Below the pieces are notes generated by a model. The model saw nothing but the letters and a program-made list of their open reading frames with translations. It made no database searches and was not told where the DNA came from. Below, piece by piece: positions 40,464 through 49,612 of a stretch of DNA of 64,000 nt. This stretch comes from an uncultured Lachnospiraceae bacterium (GTDB lineage Bacteria; Bacillota; Clostridia; Lachnospirales; Lachnospiraceae): NCBI GenBank assembly GCA_900551895.1, contig URXX01000009.1, positions 1 through 64,000 on the forward strand, given 5' to 3'. Positions within the stretch are counted from its first letter, which is position 1; each line of letters begins with the position of its first letter. The position numbers and the translations under genes are program-made.

Positions 40464-42306
40464 TTTCAAGAAGTTCCTCTTTCATTTTGTCATTTTTATC
40501 ATTTTTGTCATTTTCCGGAAACGAGGATAAATGAATTTGTTCAAACGGATTCTCTATCGTATCGTCTATTTCCGTAAATTCCGTTTCTTTCGGTGTAGTA
40601 TCTTTGAAGTAATACACACCGTCAGAATATCGTTTTATGATATATCCCTTATCTCCCATATATTTCCAGAACTGTGATTTCCCATGAGGGGTTCGTCCAT
40701 TCTCTTCACAATAATCCGCATACATTTTATAGACATCACTTCGTTTCATCTTCTCATTTTTCTTATGGCACAGCATATCATCAGTAAATGCTTTCACGCT
40801 GTCTGCAGAGCGATACAGATTTTCGATGCACTCTTTACTATGATCGCTCTCAACAAAATGCTGTTCTTCATACAGTTGCTTCAATGCCCTCATTGCCATA
40901 TGGATTCCATAATCTGTTTCCTGGTACATTTTCTCCTTTAACTGTGGATCCTTTTCTTTTTCTGAAATCACATGATCCATATCCAAAACAAGAAGACGAC
41001 GATAATAGGCATTTGTCTTATCGTCCAAATTCAACGGAAGTTCATTTGCAGAAAATAATAATTTCGCGTAACTGTTGAACTGGGTAGGATCTTGCCCTTT
41101 CTTCTCATAGAGAAGCGTATCTTCTCCAACTGCTTTTTTAATTACATCTACCCGTTCCATAGCAGTGCTGGGAATATCTGCACAGGCATTTAGCAACTTT
41201 CCAAATAATCCGGTTGGATAGAAGCGTTCATTCAAATTCTGCAAAGACATACTGACGTAATTCTCTGCACCAATGAGCCGTTGTGCAAAAGAAATCACAA
41301 CAGATTTTCCTGTACCGCCTTTTCCTTTTATCATTAAGAACTTCTGGAACCTAGTGTCTGTGGTCATGCAATAACCAAGATATTGCCAAAACATCTCCTG
41401 ATCGGTTTTATCCGGAATAGAAGAATCCAGATATTTTCTGATGATTTCCCCTCCGGCCAAAATTGTTTCTGCCTGTTCCGGATGGAAGGAAAACGGAATC
41501 TGATTGATCATCAGATATTTTGCGTCATGCTCCAGCATTCTCCATTCCATCACATCAAAATATCCATTCTGAAAGTTAATCCAATGGGACGGCTGATTGT
41601 TCAAATCTGAGAAGCGTTTTTGAACCTGTGGCTGTGACACCAACAAATTGTAAATACTCTGAATCGTTGTCGCCTTAATACAATCCCGGAAAATCAATTT
41701 CTGAATCATTGCTTTTAAACGAATCCCCTTGTTATCCTCATGGTAACATCCATTTTCGTAAAGATATGGTGTATTTCCAAGCATAAAAAAATGGACCGTC
41801 TGCATCAGATAGTCCACAATCTCCATGTCGAATACGCCAATTCGCTTGCCCTGTTCGTTATATTTATGAAATCGAGTTAAATCCGGCAGTTCATTCTGCC
41901 TGCCTTCAAATCGTTTGATGAAATCAGATAGAATGGATTTTAATTCCGGCTGGTATTCTGCTTTCCCGAGATATTCCTTGTTTTTAAATAACCTCCATCC
42001 CTGATGATACTTCATCAGATTTTGTTGGAAATATTGTTCCAATGTATCATTGATCCTTTTTTCAAAACAAGCTGGAACATAACAATATTCACTTTGATAA
42101 GTTCCTGTCAGCATAATTTTATCCATATATGTAATAAAACTATCCACATTATAATAACCGTCTTCCTGTTCCAAAATCAAAACCGCCTTGTAACCGGCAG
42201 CAATGATATTAAATGCAATCTCCCTGTCATCTGTCAAAAATATATATTTCTGCTCCGTTCCCTCCGAAGCTGTGTGCATATAGTGTTCTAAGAATAGTTT
42301 GTTCAT
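40453..42306 (-). CDS. P4-family primase/D5-like helicase
   Basis: 617 residues from ATG 42306 (GAAAGGAGACGT upstream). The C-terminal D5/SF3 helicase has Walker A GKGGTGKS at about 328-335, a B motif near LNACADIPS and SANELPLNLDDKTNAYYRR. The N-terminal ~130 residues may contain the primase part. It would replicate the excised circle. First gene of the relaxase-primase run, 120 bp from the right att site. Confidence 0.92.
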   Translation of the reverse strand: MNKLFLEHYMHTASEGTEQKYIFLTDDREIAFNIIAAGYKAVLILEQEDGYYNVDSFITYMDKIMLTGTYQSEYCYVPACFEKRINDTLEQYFQQNLMKYHQGWRLFKNKEYLGKAEYQPELKSILSDFIKRFEGRQNELPDLTRFHKYNEQGKRIGVFDMEIVDYLMQTVHFFMLGNTPYLYENGCYHEDNKGIRLKAMIQKLIFRDCIKATTIQSIYNLLVSQPQVQKRFSDLNNQPSHWINFQNGYFDVMEWRMLEHDAKYLMINQIPFSFHPEQAETILAGGEIIRKYLDSSIPDKTDQEMFWQYLGYCMTTDTRFQKFLMIKGKGGTGKSVVISFAQRLIGAENYVSMSLQNLNERFYPTGLFGKLLNACADIPSTAMERVDVIKKAVGEDTLLYEKKGQDPTQFNSYAKLLFSANELPLNLDDKTNAYYRRLLVLDMDHVISEKEKDPQLKEKMYQETDYGIHMAMRALKQLYEEQHFVESDHSKECIENLYRSADSVKAFTDDMLCHKKNEKMKRSDVYKMYADYCEENGRTPHGKSQFWKYMGDKGYIIKRYSDGVYYFKDTTPKETEFTEIDDTIENPFEQIHLSSFPENDKNDKNDKMKEELLENGA

Positions 42307-42427
42307 ACGTCTCCTTTCCCAATTACGCTCCAAAGAAAAAAGCGCCCCGAATGAGCGCTGATAATCTGGAGAGTAGCTGTTTACCTGTTTGTTTTGTCGT
42401 TCGCTTCGTATGCTTACATAACTACTC
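42307..42427. other. Right end of the cotJC element
   Basis: Non-coding. Holds an AGCGC-CCCGAATG-AGCGCT hairpin and an inverted pair GAGTAGC/ACTACTC around CTGTTTACCTG, close to the att core. CAGTCACTCT-like sequence also precedes the recombinase gene. Probably recombinase-binding sequence. Confidence 0.4.
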
Positions 42428-42436
42428 TTCGGTGAA
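42428..42436 (+). repeat. Right att core TTCGGTGAA
   Basis: Identical to 33552-33560. The CotJC frame continues directly from it at 42437. Confidence 0.88.
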
Positions 42437-42532
42437 AGTTTAAGAATTGTTCAGGATAATCTGGACAGTCAAAATTTCTATGCCTTTAACCCTGAATTCG
42501 ACAGAAATACAAATTGTAATTGTAGAAGATAG
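42437..42532 (+). pseudogene. cotJC: CotJC C-terminal 31 codons, separated by the element
   Basis: Reads SLRIVQDNLDSQNFYAFNPE, then FDRNTNCNCRR and TAG at 42530-42532. This is the standard CotJC C-terminus and joins in frame to codon 175 at 33560. It has no start of its own. It is not a dead fragment if the element excises. Confidence 0.93.
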
Positions 42533-42538
42533 TAGAAA

Positions 42539-42575
42539 AGGAATGTTATCTGCAATCAGATAACATTCCTAACCA
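42539..42575 (-). terminator. Hairpin terminator between cotJC end and tRNAs
   Basis: AGGAATGTTATCTG-CAAT-CAGATAACATTCCT, a 14-bp perfect stem. TTTTC follows on the minus strand, so it ends the tRNA transcript and may also end cotJ on the plus strand. Confidence 0.75.
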
Positions 42576-42584
42576 AAAAATAAA

Positions 42585-42655
42585 AGCGGGTGATGGGAAT
42601 CGAACCCACGTATCTAGCTTGGAAGGCTAGTGTTCTACCATTGAACTACACCCGC
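42585..42655 (-). tRNA. tRNA-Gly (TCC)
   Basis: Minus strand 71 nt. Acceptor GCGGGTG/CACCCGC with U73, anticodon loop CTTCCAA giving TCC, T arm GTGGGTTCGATTCCCAT. CCA is not encoded. Confidence 0.95.
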
Positions 42656-42659
42656 AAAA

Positions 42660-42734
42660 TCGGGGTGACAGGATTCGAACCTGCGACCTCCTGGTCCCAA
42701 ACCAGGCGCTCTAGCCAAGCTGAGCCACACCCCG
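42660..42734 (-). tRNA. tRNA-Pro (TGG)
   Basis: Minus strand 75 nt. Acceptor CGGGGTG/CACCCCG with A73, anticodon loop TTTGGGA giving TGG, T arm GCAGGTTCGAATCCTGT. It lies 4 bp upstream of tRNA-Gly in the same transcript. Confidence 0.95.
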
Positions 42735-42802
42735 CTATATAACTGTTTGTTTCAAGCAGGATTTATAATATCATCTCTGAAGAAAAAATGCAAGCACAAA
42801 AT

Positions 42803-43474
42803 TTAATTTTTTTCAATCATTTTTTTCACTCGTCTAAACTGGCGTTCAAATTTCATTTTCCCAACATCATAGGAAAACTCCTGAATACAATTTACACTTT
42901 CATCCTCTTCATTTCCCAACATCGTATTCTCTTTTTTCTTCAACTGAAATATTTTTTTCACCGGACGGTATTTCTTATCAAATTCAATACTAACACCGGA
43001 TAAGTCATACTCATCTCCTATTACCATAGTGGATATTGTATACAGTTCTTTTTCAAACCATTTCAGTTGTGTTTTGTCCGCAATCTTTATATGATAATTA
43101 CTGTCTTTCACTTCTTTGGCACTTAAATTCAAACGGGCAATCGAAGAAAAGTATGAGTCTATATATAATTCGGGATACATTTCCCCGTCTGTTTCATATA
43201 CTTCCGTTCCCTCTTCTCCAAAACTTACGCCGACTGTATTTTTATCTCTATATTTAGGAAGTCCCCACTCCACGTCTTTTGGAACAACCGATTTTTCTTC
43301 CTCCAATGCAAACAGAACCGATGCCTGATGATAATTTTCTCCCAGTTTAATTTTTACATAAGTTTCCTGCTTAAGAATATCATTTACTCTCTCAGAGGGT
43401 ACATCATCTTTTTGGCAGGCAGCCGTAAAAAAAGATATACAGACTGCCATACCTAACATAATTAGTCTTTTCAT
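42803..43474 (-). CDS. Lipoprotein paralogous to the neighbour's N-terminal domain
   Basis: 223 residues. Signal peptide with lipobox FTAAC (Cys20). The mature part has YVKIKLGENYHQASVLFALE, a central strand region and YDLSGVSIEFDKKYRPVKKI. The same blocks (YIEISLGKCYMGQKIFYDIP, VDILFDEKYRPVQIQF) occur in the next protein, so both share a domain unknown to me. It lies 10 bp downstream of that gene. Confidence 0.75.
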   Translation of the reverse strand: MKRLIMLGMAVCISFFTAACQKDDVPSERVNDILKQETYVKIKLGENYHQASVLFALEEEKSVVPKDVEWGLPKYRDKNTVGVSFGEEGTEVYETDGEMYPELYIDSYFSSIARLNLSAKEVKDSNYHIKIADKTQLKWFEKELYTISTMVIGDEYDLSGVSIEFDKKYRPVKKIFQLKKKENTMLGNEEDESVNCIQEFSYDVGKMKFERQFRRVKKMIEKN

Positions 43475-43484
43475 GTCTTCTCCT

Positions 43485-45221
43485 TTATTTCAAATAATCT
43501 TTCGGGGATTTATATTTTTCTTTATATTGTGCCCGCTTTGGACTTTGCCAAATTTTCTTTAAACTTCGTTTGAACCCGTTATCCAAATATGTTTTCTTCT
43601 TCCTGTCCGCCGGCGTTGCCGGAAGAACATCTAACCTGTAATGCGCATCATTGTAATCTGCAGGCGCATAATTAAACGATTCGCTATTTACCACTTTCTT
43701 TTTTTGAGATTTTTCGATGTTCTTGTACGCAGATGTTTTGCTTTGTACTTGATTGCTTTTTGTTTTTGCCAAAACGTCCCATTCCGTCACAAAACTTCCT
43801 GTTTCTATATCAATAATAAATTCAGATAGTTTATTGGGAGTTAATATTTTATCATATCTCTGTTCCTTGAATTTTTCTTTCTTTTCTGTTTTATTATGAT
43901 GTCTTGACGGTTCACCGTAATACAATTTCATATTGAAATTTTTTGCATAGGCCTTTAACCGCTCATAATCTGTTTTACCCTCATAATATCCTCGAACGTA
44001 CTCGATATTGTGTTTATCAATATACATTCTGAACTGATGAATCATTTCATTGTCCAAGTTCTTTTTCTTATAAGCGTTTCGCACACATTCCGCATAATCT
44101 TCTAAAAACGCAGAATGCGGAGCCATTTCCGGTGCAAATCTATCTCCGGTGCCAAACTGAAGCATTCCGTTTTTATCTATATATCCTCCCATTTGTTCAA
44201 TCACAACCAGGGCTTTTTTCTTTGGTGAAATCTTACTTTCCTCAAACATATATGTATATACGTCCGAGCCTATCTGATGAGCCGATTGATAAATATGCTC
44301 TATTTCCTGCAAATACTCTTCCTCCGTAACATTTTGTGCCTCGTAACCATTTGCCCCGAATAAATTAAATTTTGTATTGACAGCTTCCATGTATGCCAAA
44401 ACCGCACTTTTATCCCAACCGTATTCATCGCTTAACTCTTCTCCCTGATAGAGAAGACTCTGTATAAGATACCTGCTTCTTGCCCGCAAAATGTTGGGAA
44501 GTTCACTCACATAGTCTTCAACCGTAACCTCTTTCTCCGGTACTATATAACTCATTTCTTCTTCGGCTTCCCGCATTTTTTCCTTAATTTCTTCTTCCGA
44601 TACATATTTATATTGCTGTGTCATTTCCTCTTCTAAATATTTCAACTGTTCTGTCGACAAAGTTGTCGATTGAAAATGAAATTGAATCTGCACCGGACGA
44701 TATTTTTCATCAAACAAAATATCTACGGAGTCCATATCTGCCTCATCACCGTTTAACACTTCCGCAAAAATAAGGAGCTCCGAGAAATATTCTACCTCCT
44801 GCTCTTCCTCTATATGTACTAAATAGTTTTCCTCCTCAATCCGTTCTTTTGTTACCTGCAGTGCCAAAAAAGGCTCAAAGAAAAACTCAATGTCCAGCAT
44901 GGAAGACACAAGTCGGAAATTATCATATTTTTCACTTCCCCTGTATTTTCCGTAATAAACTTCCGCCTTTTCATCCTCACGCAAAATAATCTGCTTCTGC
45001 TCCTCGAAAGGTTCTATTAATGCCTTTTTATTCGGAATATCATAGAAGATCTTTTGTCCCATATAGCATTTTCCTAAAGAAATTTCTATGTAGTTTTCGC
45101 TCTGTAAAATATCTTCATACACTTCAGGGACAGCCTCGGTTGCCCGAACTGCCCCTGTTTTTCCTATGCAAAACATACAGATTATACAAATTCCTGCCAC
45201 AATCCATTTTTTAGCATTCAT
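43485..45221 (-). CDS. Large secreted/anchored protein downstream of copZ
   Basis: 578 residues from ATG 45221 (GAGG upstream). N-terminal hydrophobic segment at about 5-24 (signal or anchor). The ~200-residue domain is shared with the lipoprotein at 42803, followed by a charged linker. The helical C-terminal domain has AYMEAVNTKFNLFGANGYEA, FAPEMAPHSAFLEDYAECVR and FIIDIETGSFVTEWDVL. The tail resembles a streptococcal-type domain of unknown function. It starts 4 bp after copZ, so it may be copper-induced. Confidence 0.65.
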   Translation of the reverse strand: MNAKKWIVAGICIICMFCIGKTGAVRATEAVPEVYEDILQSENYIEISLGKCYMGQKIFYDIPNKKALIEPFEEQKQIILREDEKAEVYYGKYRGSEKYDNFRLVSSMLDIEFFFEPFLALQVTKERIEEENYLVHIEEEQEVEYFSELLIFAEVLNGDEADMDSVDILFDEKYRPVQIQFHFQSTTLSTEQLKYLEEEMTQQYKYVSEEEIKEKMREAEEEMSYIVPEKEVTVEDYVSELPNILRARSRYLIQSLLYQGEELSDEYGWDKSAVLAYMEAVNTKFNLFGANGYEAQNVTEEEYLQEIEHIYQSAHQIGSDVYTYMFEESKISPKKKALVVIEQMGGYIDKNGMLQFGTGDRFAPEMAPHSAFLEDYAECVRNAYKKKNLDNEMIHQFRMYIDKHNIEYVRGYYEGKTDYERLKAYAKNFNMKLYYGEPSRHHNKTEKKEKFKEQRYDKILTPNKLSEFIIDIETGSFVTEWDVLAKTKSNQVQSKTSAYKNIEKSQKKKVVNSESFNYAPADYNDAHYRLDVLPATPADRKKKTYLDNGFKRSLKKIWQSPKRAQYKEKYKSPKDYLK

Positions 45222-45225
45222 TTCA

Positions 45226-45423
45226 TTATGCCTCAATTTCCCCGTCAAATCCTAAATCATCTAATATTTCCATCGCTGTTTTTACACAATGCTCACAGCC
45301 GTCTATCTGTACACTTTTATCTGTCAGGCTTACTTTATAATCTAAGCCCGCCTCGTTCATTGCCTTTTCAATTCTTTCCACACATTTTTCACAATGCATT
45401 CCTTCAACTTTAATTACTGTCAT
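45226..45423 (-). CDS. copZ: Copper chaperone CopZ-like HMA protein
   Basis: 65 residues, one ferredoxin-like HMA domain with GMHCEKCVERIEKAM (Cys-x2-Cys near 10-13). A second CEHC sits near 43-46, not present in classical CopZ. Shuttles Cu(I) to CopA. It lies 15 bp downstream of csoR. Confidence 0.88.
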   Translation of the reverse strand: MTVIKVEGMHCEKCVERIEKAMNEAGLDYKVSLTDKSVQIDGCEHCVKTAMEILDDLGFDGEIEA

Positions 45424-45438
45424 TTCTTTTTCCTCCTG

Positions 45439-45735
45439 TTATTTCATTAATTTTTGAATAATTTCACATAATTCATCGACCGCTTCCACTCTTCCGTCCT
45501 GAATATCTTCTACTACGCAGGAGTGAATGTGGGAAGCCAAAAGTTTTTTGTTAAAACTGTTCAATGCGGACTGTATGGCCGAAACTTGTGTTAAAATATC
45601 CACACAGTAACGTTCCTCCTCCACCATTTTGCGAATACCACGCACCTGTCCTTCAATTCTGTTTAACCTGTTGACCAAATCTTTATATTCTTTTGCCTCT
45701 CTATGTTTTGTTCTGTCACAACACTTGTCTTCCAT
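45439..45735 (-). CDS. csoR: CsoR-type copper-sensing repressor
   Basis: 98 residues, all-helical DUF156 fold. Copper ligand set C-H-C is visible: Cys in ERYCVDIL near 44, His and Cys in HIHSC near 69-73. RLNRIEGQVRGIRKM is the signature helix. It represses the copper operon until Cu(I) binds. A CsoR-type operator lies before copA. Confidence 0.92.
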   Translation of the reverse strand: MEDKCCDRTKHREAKEYKDLVNRLNRIEGQVRGIRKMVEEERYCVDILTQVSAIQSALNSFNKKLLASHIHSCVVEDIQDGRVEAVDELCEIIQKLMK

Positions 45736-45759
45736 TGTATTTTCTCCTTCTGTAGCACA

Positions 45760-47997
45760 CTATAATTTTAATCTGCGAAGCCTTAACGCATTTCCCACAA
45801 CAGACACCGAACTGAGCGACATGGCAAGACCTGCAAAAATAGGATTTAACAGTGTGCCGTTTATCAGATATAATACGCCTGCCGCCAGCGGAAGTCCACA
45901 AGCATTATAGAAAAATGCCCAAAATAAATTTTGCTTAATATTCCGGATTGTTGCCTTACTTAAACGTATCGCTTTGTAAACATCCTGCAAATCCGATTTC
46001 ATCAAAACAATATCACTGGAATCCAGCGCAATATCGCTTCCGCTTCCGATTGCCATACCCACATCAGCCTGTACAAGAGCCGGCGCGTCATTAATTCCGT
46101 CCCCTACCATCATGACACGTTTTCCTTCTTTTTGCAACTCTTCCACAACACTTACTTTATCCTGCGGAAGAACTTCCGATACAACTTTATCCACGCCCAC
46201 CTTTTGTCCGATATAATCTGCGGTCAGTCTGTTATCTCCCGTAAGCATGTAAACTGTAATCCCTAAATTTCTTAGTTCTTTAATCGCTTCTTTGCTCGTT
46301 TCTTTAATCGGATCTGCCACACCGATTATTCCGATTATCTTTTTATCTGCAATAACAAACATCGGTGTCTGTCCTTTTTCCGCTATCACTTGTGCTTGTT
46401 CTTCACTTTTACCAAGATTAATATCTAATTTTTCGCAAAGTTTTTTATTTCCGATATAGTATTCTATTCTGCCTAAAACAGCTTCTATACCTTTTCCCGT
46501 AATACTGCGAAATGTTTTCGGTTGTTCCAGTGTTAATCCTCTTTCTTTCGCTTCCTCTACAATCGCCTGTCCTAAAGGATGTTCTGAATTTTGCTCGCAA
46601 GAAGCCGCTATTCTTAAAAGTTCTTCCTCTGGTCTATCGGTGATTATTCCCATTACTTTTGGTTTGCCCTCCGTAATTGTTCCTGTTTTATCCAGAACAA
46701 CTGTATCCACTTTATGAGTTGTTTCTAACGCTTCGCCACTTTTAATCAAAATGCCGTGATTTGCACCAAGACCTGTTCCAACCATAATTGCCGTAGGCGT
46801 AGCAAGCCCTAATGCACACGGGCAGGCAATGACAAGCACGGAAACAAAAATAGTGAGTACAAACGCCAAATCATGTCCTAAAATCGCCCAAACTATCGCT
46901 GAAACAACTGCTATCGCCATTACTGTCGGCACAAAATATCCCGCCACAATATCTGCCAGTTTAGAAATAGGCGCCTTCTTTCCCTGTGCTTCCTCCATTA
47001 ATTTGACAATTTTCGCCAATGTCGTTTCCTCACCGATACGGGTTACTTCTACTTGAATAGCCCCCTGATAGTTTATGCTTCCACCGATAACCTGCATTCC
47101 TTTTTCTTTTTCTACAGGAATACTTTCTCCTGTCAGCATAGACTCATCAACGGTTGTATTTCCTTCCACAATCACACCGTCAAGTGCGATTTTATTCCCC
47201 GGTTTTACTAAAATAATTTCACCTGTTTGGATTTCTTCCACAGGAACTTCTATCTGCTCCCCGTTTCTCAAAACAATCGCTTTATCCGGCGCTAATTCCA
47301 TAAGTTTGCGGATTGCTTCTGAAGTCTTTCCTTTACTTCTGCCCTCCATATATTTTCCGACCATAACAAGTGTAACAACGATAGCCGCAGATTCATAATA
47401 TAAATTATGGACACCGGAAACGTCATGCGGAATGCGGATAGTCATAACAAGGCTATATAAAAACGCACTGCCCGTTCCGATTGCAACAAGCGAGTCCATA
47501 TTTGGATTTCCTTTAAACAAACTTTTAAATCCGACAAGATAAAATTTTCTTCCATTATAAAGAATAATGATTGTTAAAATACATTGAGCCAAAGCAAAAT
47601 TTAACGGGTTTACCGCCATATCGAGCCACTTTGGAAGCGGAAGCGTCATCGGAAGCATATGCCCCATAGAAATATAAAGCAAAGGAATTGCCAAAATTAC
47701 ATTTGTAATCAGATGACGTTTCGTCCGTCTGATATTTTCCTGCAACTCATCTTTCTCATGCTGTTTCTCCTCTTTACTTTTTTCTACGTCCAACTTTGCC
47801 CCGAAGCCGGCTTTCTCCACCTTCGCAATAATTGCCTCCCGCGTAAGCACCTCGTCATCATAAGTAATTGTCATCTTCCCTGTAGTCAGATTAACATTAC
47901 TTTCCTTAACTCCCTCTAATTTTCTCGTCACACGCTCTACCGCACTGCTACAGGCGGCACAACTCATTCCACTTATTGTATATTTTTCTGTTCTCAT
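45760..47997 (-). CDS. copA: Copper-exporting P1B ATPase CopA
   Basis: 745 residues from ATG 47997 (GAAAGGATG upstream). One N-terminal HMA domain (GMSCAAC, 10-16), eight membrane segments, TGES near 289, CPC at 392-394, DKTGT at 436-440, HPLG near 477 and GDGINDAPAL near 640. First gene of copA-csoR-copZ-secreted proteins. Confidence 0.96.
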   Translation of the reverse strand: MRTEKYTISGMSCAACSSAVERVTRKLEGVKESNVNLTTGKMTITYDDEVLTREAIIAKVEKAGFGAKLDVEKSKEEKQHEKDELQENIRRTKRHLITNVILAIPLLYISMGHMLPMTLPLPKWLDMAVNPLNFALAQCILTIIILYNGRKFYLVGFKSLFKGNPNMDSLVAIGTGSAFLYSLVMTIRIPHDVSGVHNLYYESAAIVVTLVMVGKYMEGRSKGKTSEAIRKLMELAPDKAIVLRNGEQIEVPVEEIQTGEIILVKPGNKIALDGVIVEGNTTVDESMLTGESIPVEKEKGMQVIGGSINYQGAIQVEVTRIGEETTLAKIVKLMEEAQGKKAPISKLADIVAGYFVPTVMAIAVVSAIVWAILGHDLAFVLTIFVSVLVIACPCALGLATPTAIMVGTGLGANHGILIKSGEALETTHKVDTVVLDKTGTITEGKPKVMGIITDRPEEELLRIAASCEQNSEHPLGQAIVEEAKERGLTLEQPKTFRSITGKGIEAVLGRIEYYIGNKKLCEKLDINLGKSEEQAQVIAEKGQTPMFVIADKKIIGIIGVADPIKETSKEAIKELRNLGITVYMLTGDNRLTADYIGQKVGVDKVVSEVLPQDKVSVVEELQKEGKRVMMVGDGINDAPALVQADVGMAIGSGSDIALDSSDIVLMKSDLQDVYKAIRLSKATIRNIKQNLFWAFFYNACGLPLAAGVLYLINGTLLNPIFAGLAMSLSSVSVVGNALRLRRLKL

Positions 47998-48012
47998 ATT
48001 TTCACATCCTTT

Positions 48013-48037
48013 CAATATACCCATATGGGGTATATTG
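48013..48037. promoter_or_regulatory. CsoR operator
   Basis: CAATATACCCATATGGGG followed by TATATTG: a palindrome with TACCC/GGGTA half-sites, as known for CsoR boxes, about 15-40 bp before copA. Confidence 0.8.
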
Positions 48038-48075
48038 AAATATTACCACTTTACTTTTTTCATGTCAAGAACATA

Positions 48076-48112
48076 AAAGAGCAGACTACATTCTACTGCA
48101 ATCTGCCCTTTT
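48076..48112 (-). terminator. Terminator after htrA
   Basis: Minus-strand GGCAGA...TCTGC hairpin with TCTTTT tail, 7 bp past the stop. Confidence 0.55.
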
Positions 48113-48118
48113 ACTTTC

Positions 48119-49612
48119 TTATTGTCTTTTTCCTAATTTAATTTCAACTGTTTCTTCTTTATAAGTTCCCTTATCAGCAGGCACCTGCATTGTCACTTTT
48201 ACTTTCTCACCTGCTCTATAATATTGGAGTTGCTCCTGTAAAGCCTGCATTGTATCAACTCCTACACCTTCAAAACCTGTGATAATGCTTCCCTGAATAA
48301 CACCTGCCTCTTCTGCACCTCCGCCTTTAACAACTTCCGAAACGTAAACACCTTTCGTCATGTTATACATTTTGGCGCTTTCTTCTGTTACATCAAAACC
48401 TGCAATTCCCAAATAGCCTCTCTGAGCCTCTGATACCTTTGTTCTTGTTTCTTTATTCATTAAGTTTTCCAATAAATCTTTAATATCTGAAAGCGGAATA
48501 GCATATCCGATTCCTTCTACCGCCTCGGCATTAATTTTTACTGTATTAATTCCGATCACTTCGCCATTTGCATTCAATAACGCTCCACCGCTGTTGCCCG
48601 GATTGATTGCCGCATCTGTCTGGATTAATTTTCCTTTGAATCCTTCCAACTCTCTCTCTGTGGCGCTGACAATTCCTGTCGTTACAGACTGTCCGTATCC
48701 CAACGCATTTCCAATGGCAATCGCAGGTTCACCTACATTTAACTTGGAGGAATCGCCTACTGTGGCAATAGAGATTTTTTCCAATGTATCGCTCTTAATT
48801 TTATTTAACGGAACTGCAACAACTGCGACGTCTCGGCTAGCATCTGTTCCTTTTACAACTCCTTCCACACTTTCATTGTCAATAAACGAAACGGTAAGGC
48901 TTGTACTATTTTCAATAACGTGGTTATTTGTTACAATTAACAACTCTGCATCATTTTTACCAATGATAATTCCTGAACCACTGCTTTGGCTTTCCTGCAT
49001 CTGCGTACCGCCAAAGAAACTTTGTACCTCCTGCACGCTCATGTTTGTTATAGATACAACAGAAGGCATTGCCTTTTCCACGATTTCCGTAACGTCTGAT
49101 GTGACCGTTTTCGTTGTACCGTTTACCTTTGTCGTGTTTACCTGTGTCGTCTCATTTGAAGTTGCTCTATGTCTTCCCAATAGTCTGTCTGCAACATAAT
49201 TACTTGCCTGATATGTTCCGCTTGCTACAACACCGAATAAAACTGCCATTCCTACACAAACAGCCACTTTCATCCAGCCTTTGCTTCCTTTCTTTTTCTT
49301 AGGTTTTGGCTGTACCGGCGGTACATTATTTGTTGGAGGAACATTTCCGCCCATTTGATAGTTTTCTCCGATATGCGACTCTTCTTTCAAATGTTCGCTT
49401 TCTGCCCGTTTCTCTTCCGTCTTATTCTCTTCAGGCTGTGCATTCTCAATCGGAGTTTCCTGCACCTGTTCTACCGATTGTACAACTTTCTGTTCTTTCT
49501 CTTCCGGCGATTCCTGTAAAACAAAATTCACTTCGCTATTTGTTGTTTCCTGCTCTCCCTGATTGAGGTTATTTTCTTCATTTCCCTGTCCTAATTTATA
49601 TTCATTGTCCAT
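48119..49612 (-). CDS. htrA: HtrA/DegP-type serine protease
   Basis: 497 residues: ~110-residue acidic/Gln-rich cytoplasmic N-terminus, membrane helix at about 114-134, trypsin-like domain with His231 (TNNHVIEN), Asp261 (SRDVAVV) and Ser341 (NPGNSGGAL), then one PDZ domain (about 395-490). Degrades misfolded proteins at the outer membrane face. Monocistronic. Confidence 0.95.
   Translation of the reverse strand: MDNEYKLGQGNEENNLNQGEQETTNSEVNFVLQESPEEKEQKVVQSVEQVQETPIENAQPEENKTEEKRAESEHLKEESHIGENYQMGGNVPPTNNVPPVQPKPKKKKGSKGWMKVAVCVGMAVLFGVVASGTYQASNYVADRLLGRHRATSNETTQVNTTKVNGTTKTVTSDVTEIVEKAMPSVVSITNMSVQEVQSFFGGTQMQESQSSGSGIIIGKNDAELLIVTNNHVIENSTSLTVSFIDNESVEGVVKGTDASRDVAVVAVPLNKIKSDTLEKISIATVGDSSKLNVGEPAIAIGNALGYGQSVTTGIVSATERELEGFKGKLIQTDAAINPGNSGGALLNANGEVIGINTVKINAEAVEGIGYAIPLSDIKDLLENLMNKETRTKVSEAQRGYLGIAGFDVTEESAKMYNMTKGVYVSEVVKGGGAEEAGVIQGSIITGFEGVGVDTMQALQEQLQYYRAGEKVKVTMQVPADKGTYKEETVEIKLGKRQ

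Larger units (their letters stand above)
33552..42436. mobile_element. 8.88-kb skin-like intervening element inside cotJC
   Basis: Flanked by direct repeats TTCGGTGAA (33552-33560, 42428-42436), which are cotJC coding sequence. Recombination between them deletes 8,876 bp and restores one 206-codon cotJC frame. The element has a serine recombinase next to its left end, a MobV-like relaxase, a P4-type primase, an XRE regulator, a DUF4258/zinc-finger pair, DUF4230 and a HEPN-like protein. Skin in sigK and SPbeta in spsM are the known precedents. Confidence 0.9.

Noticed and set aside
48594..49199. 201-codon plus-strand ORF opposite htrA
   Set aside because: Antisense shadow of the protease domain; no recognisable protein features.
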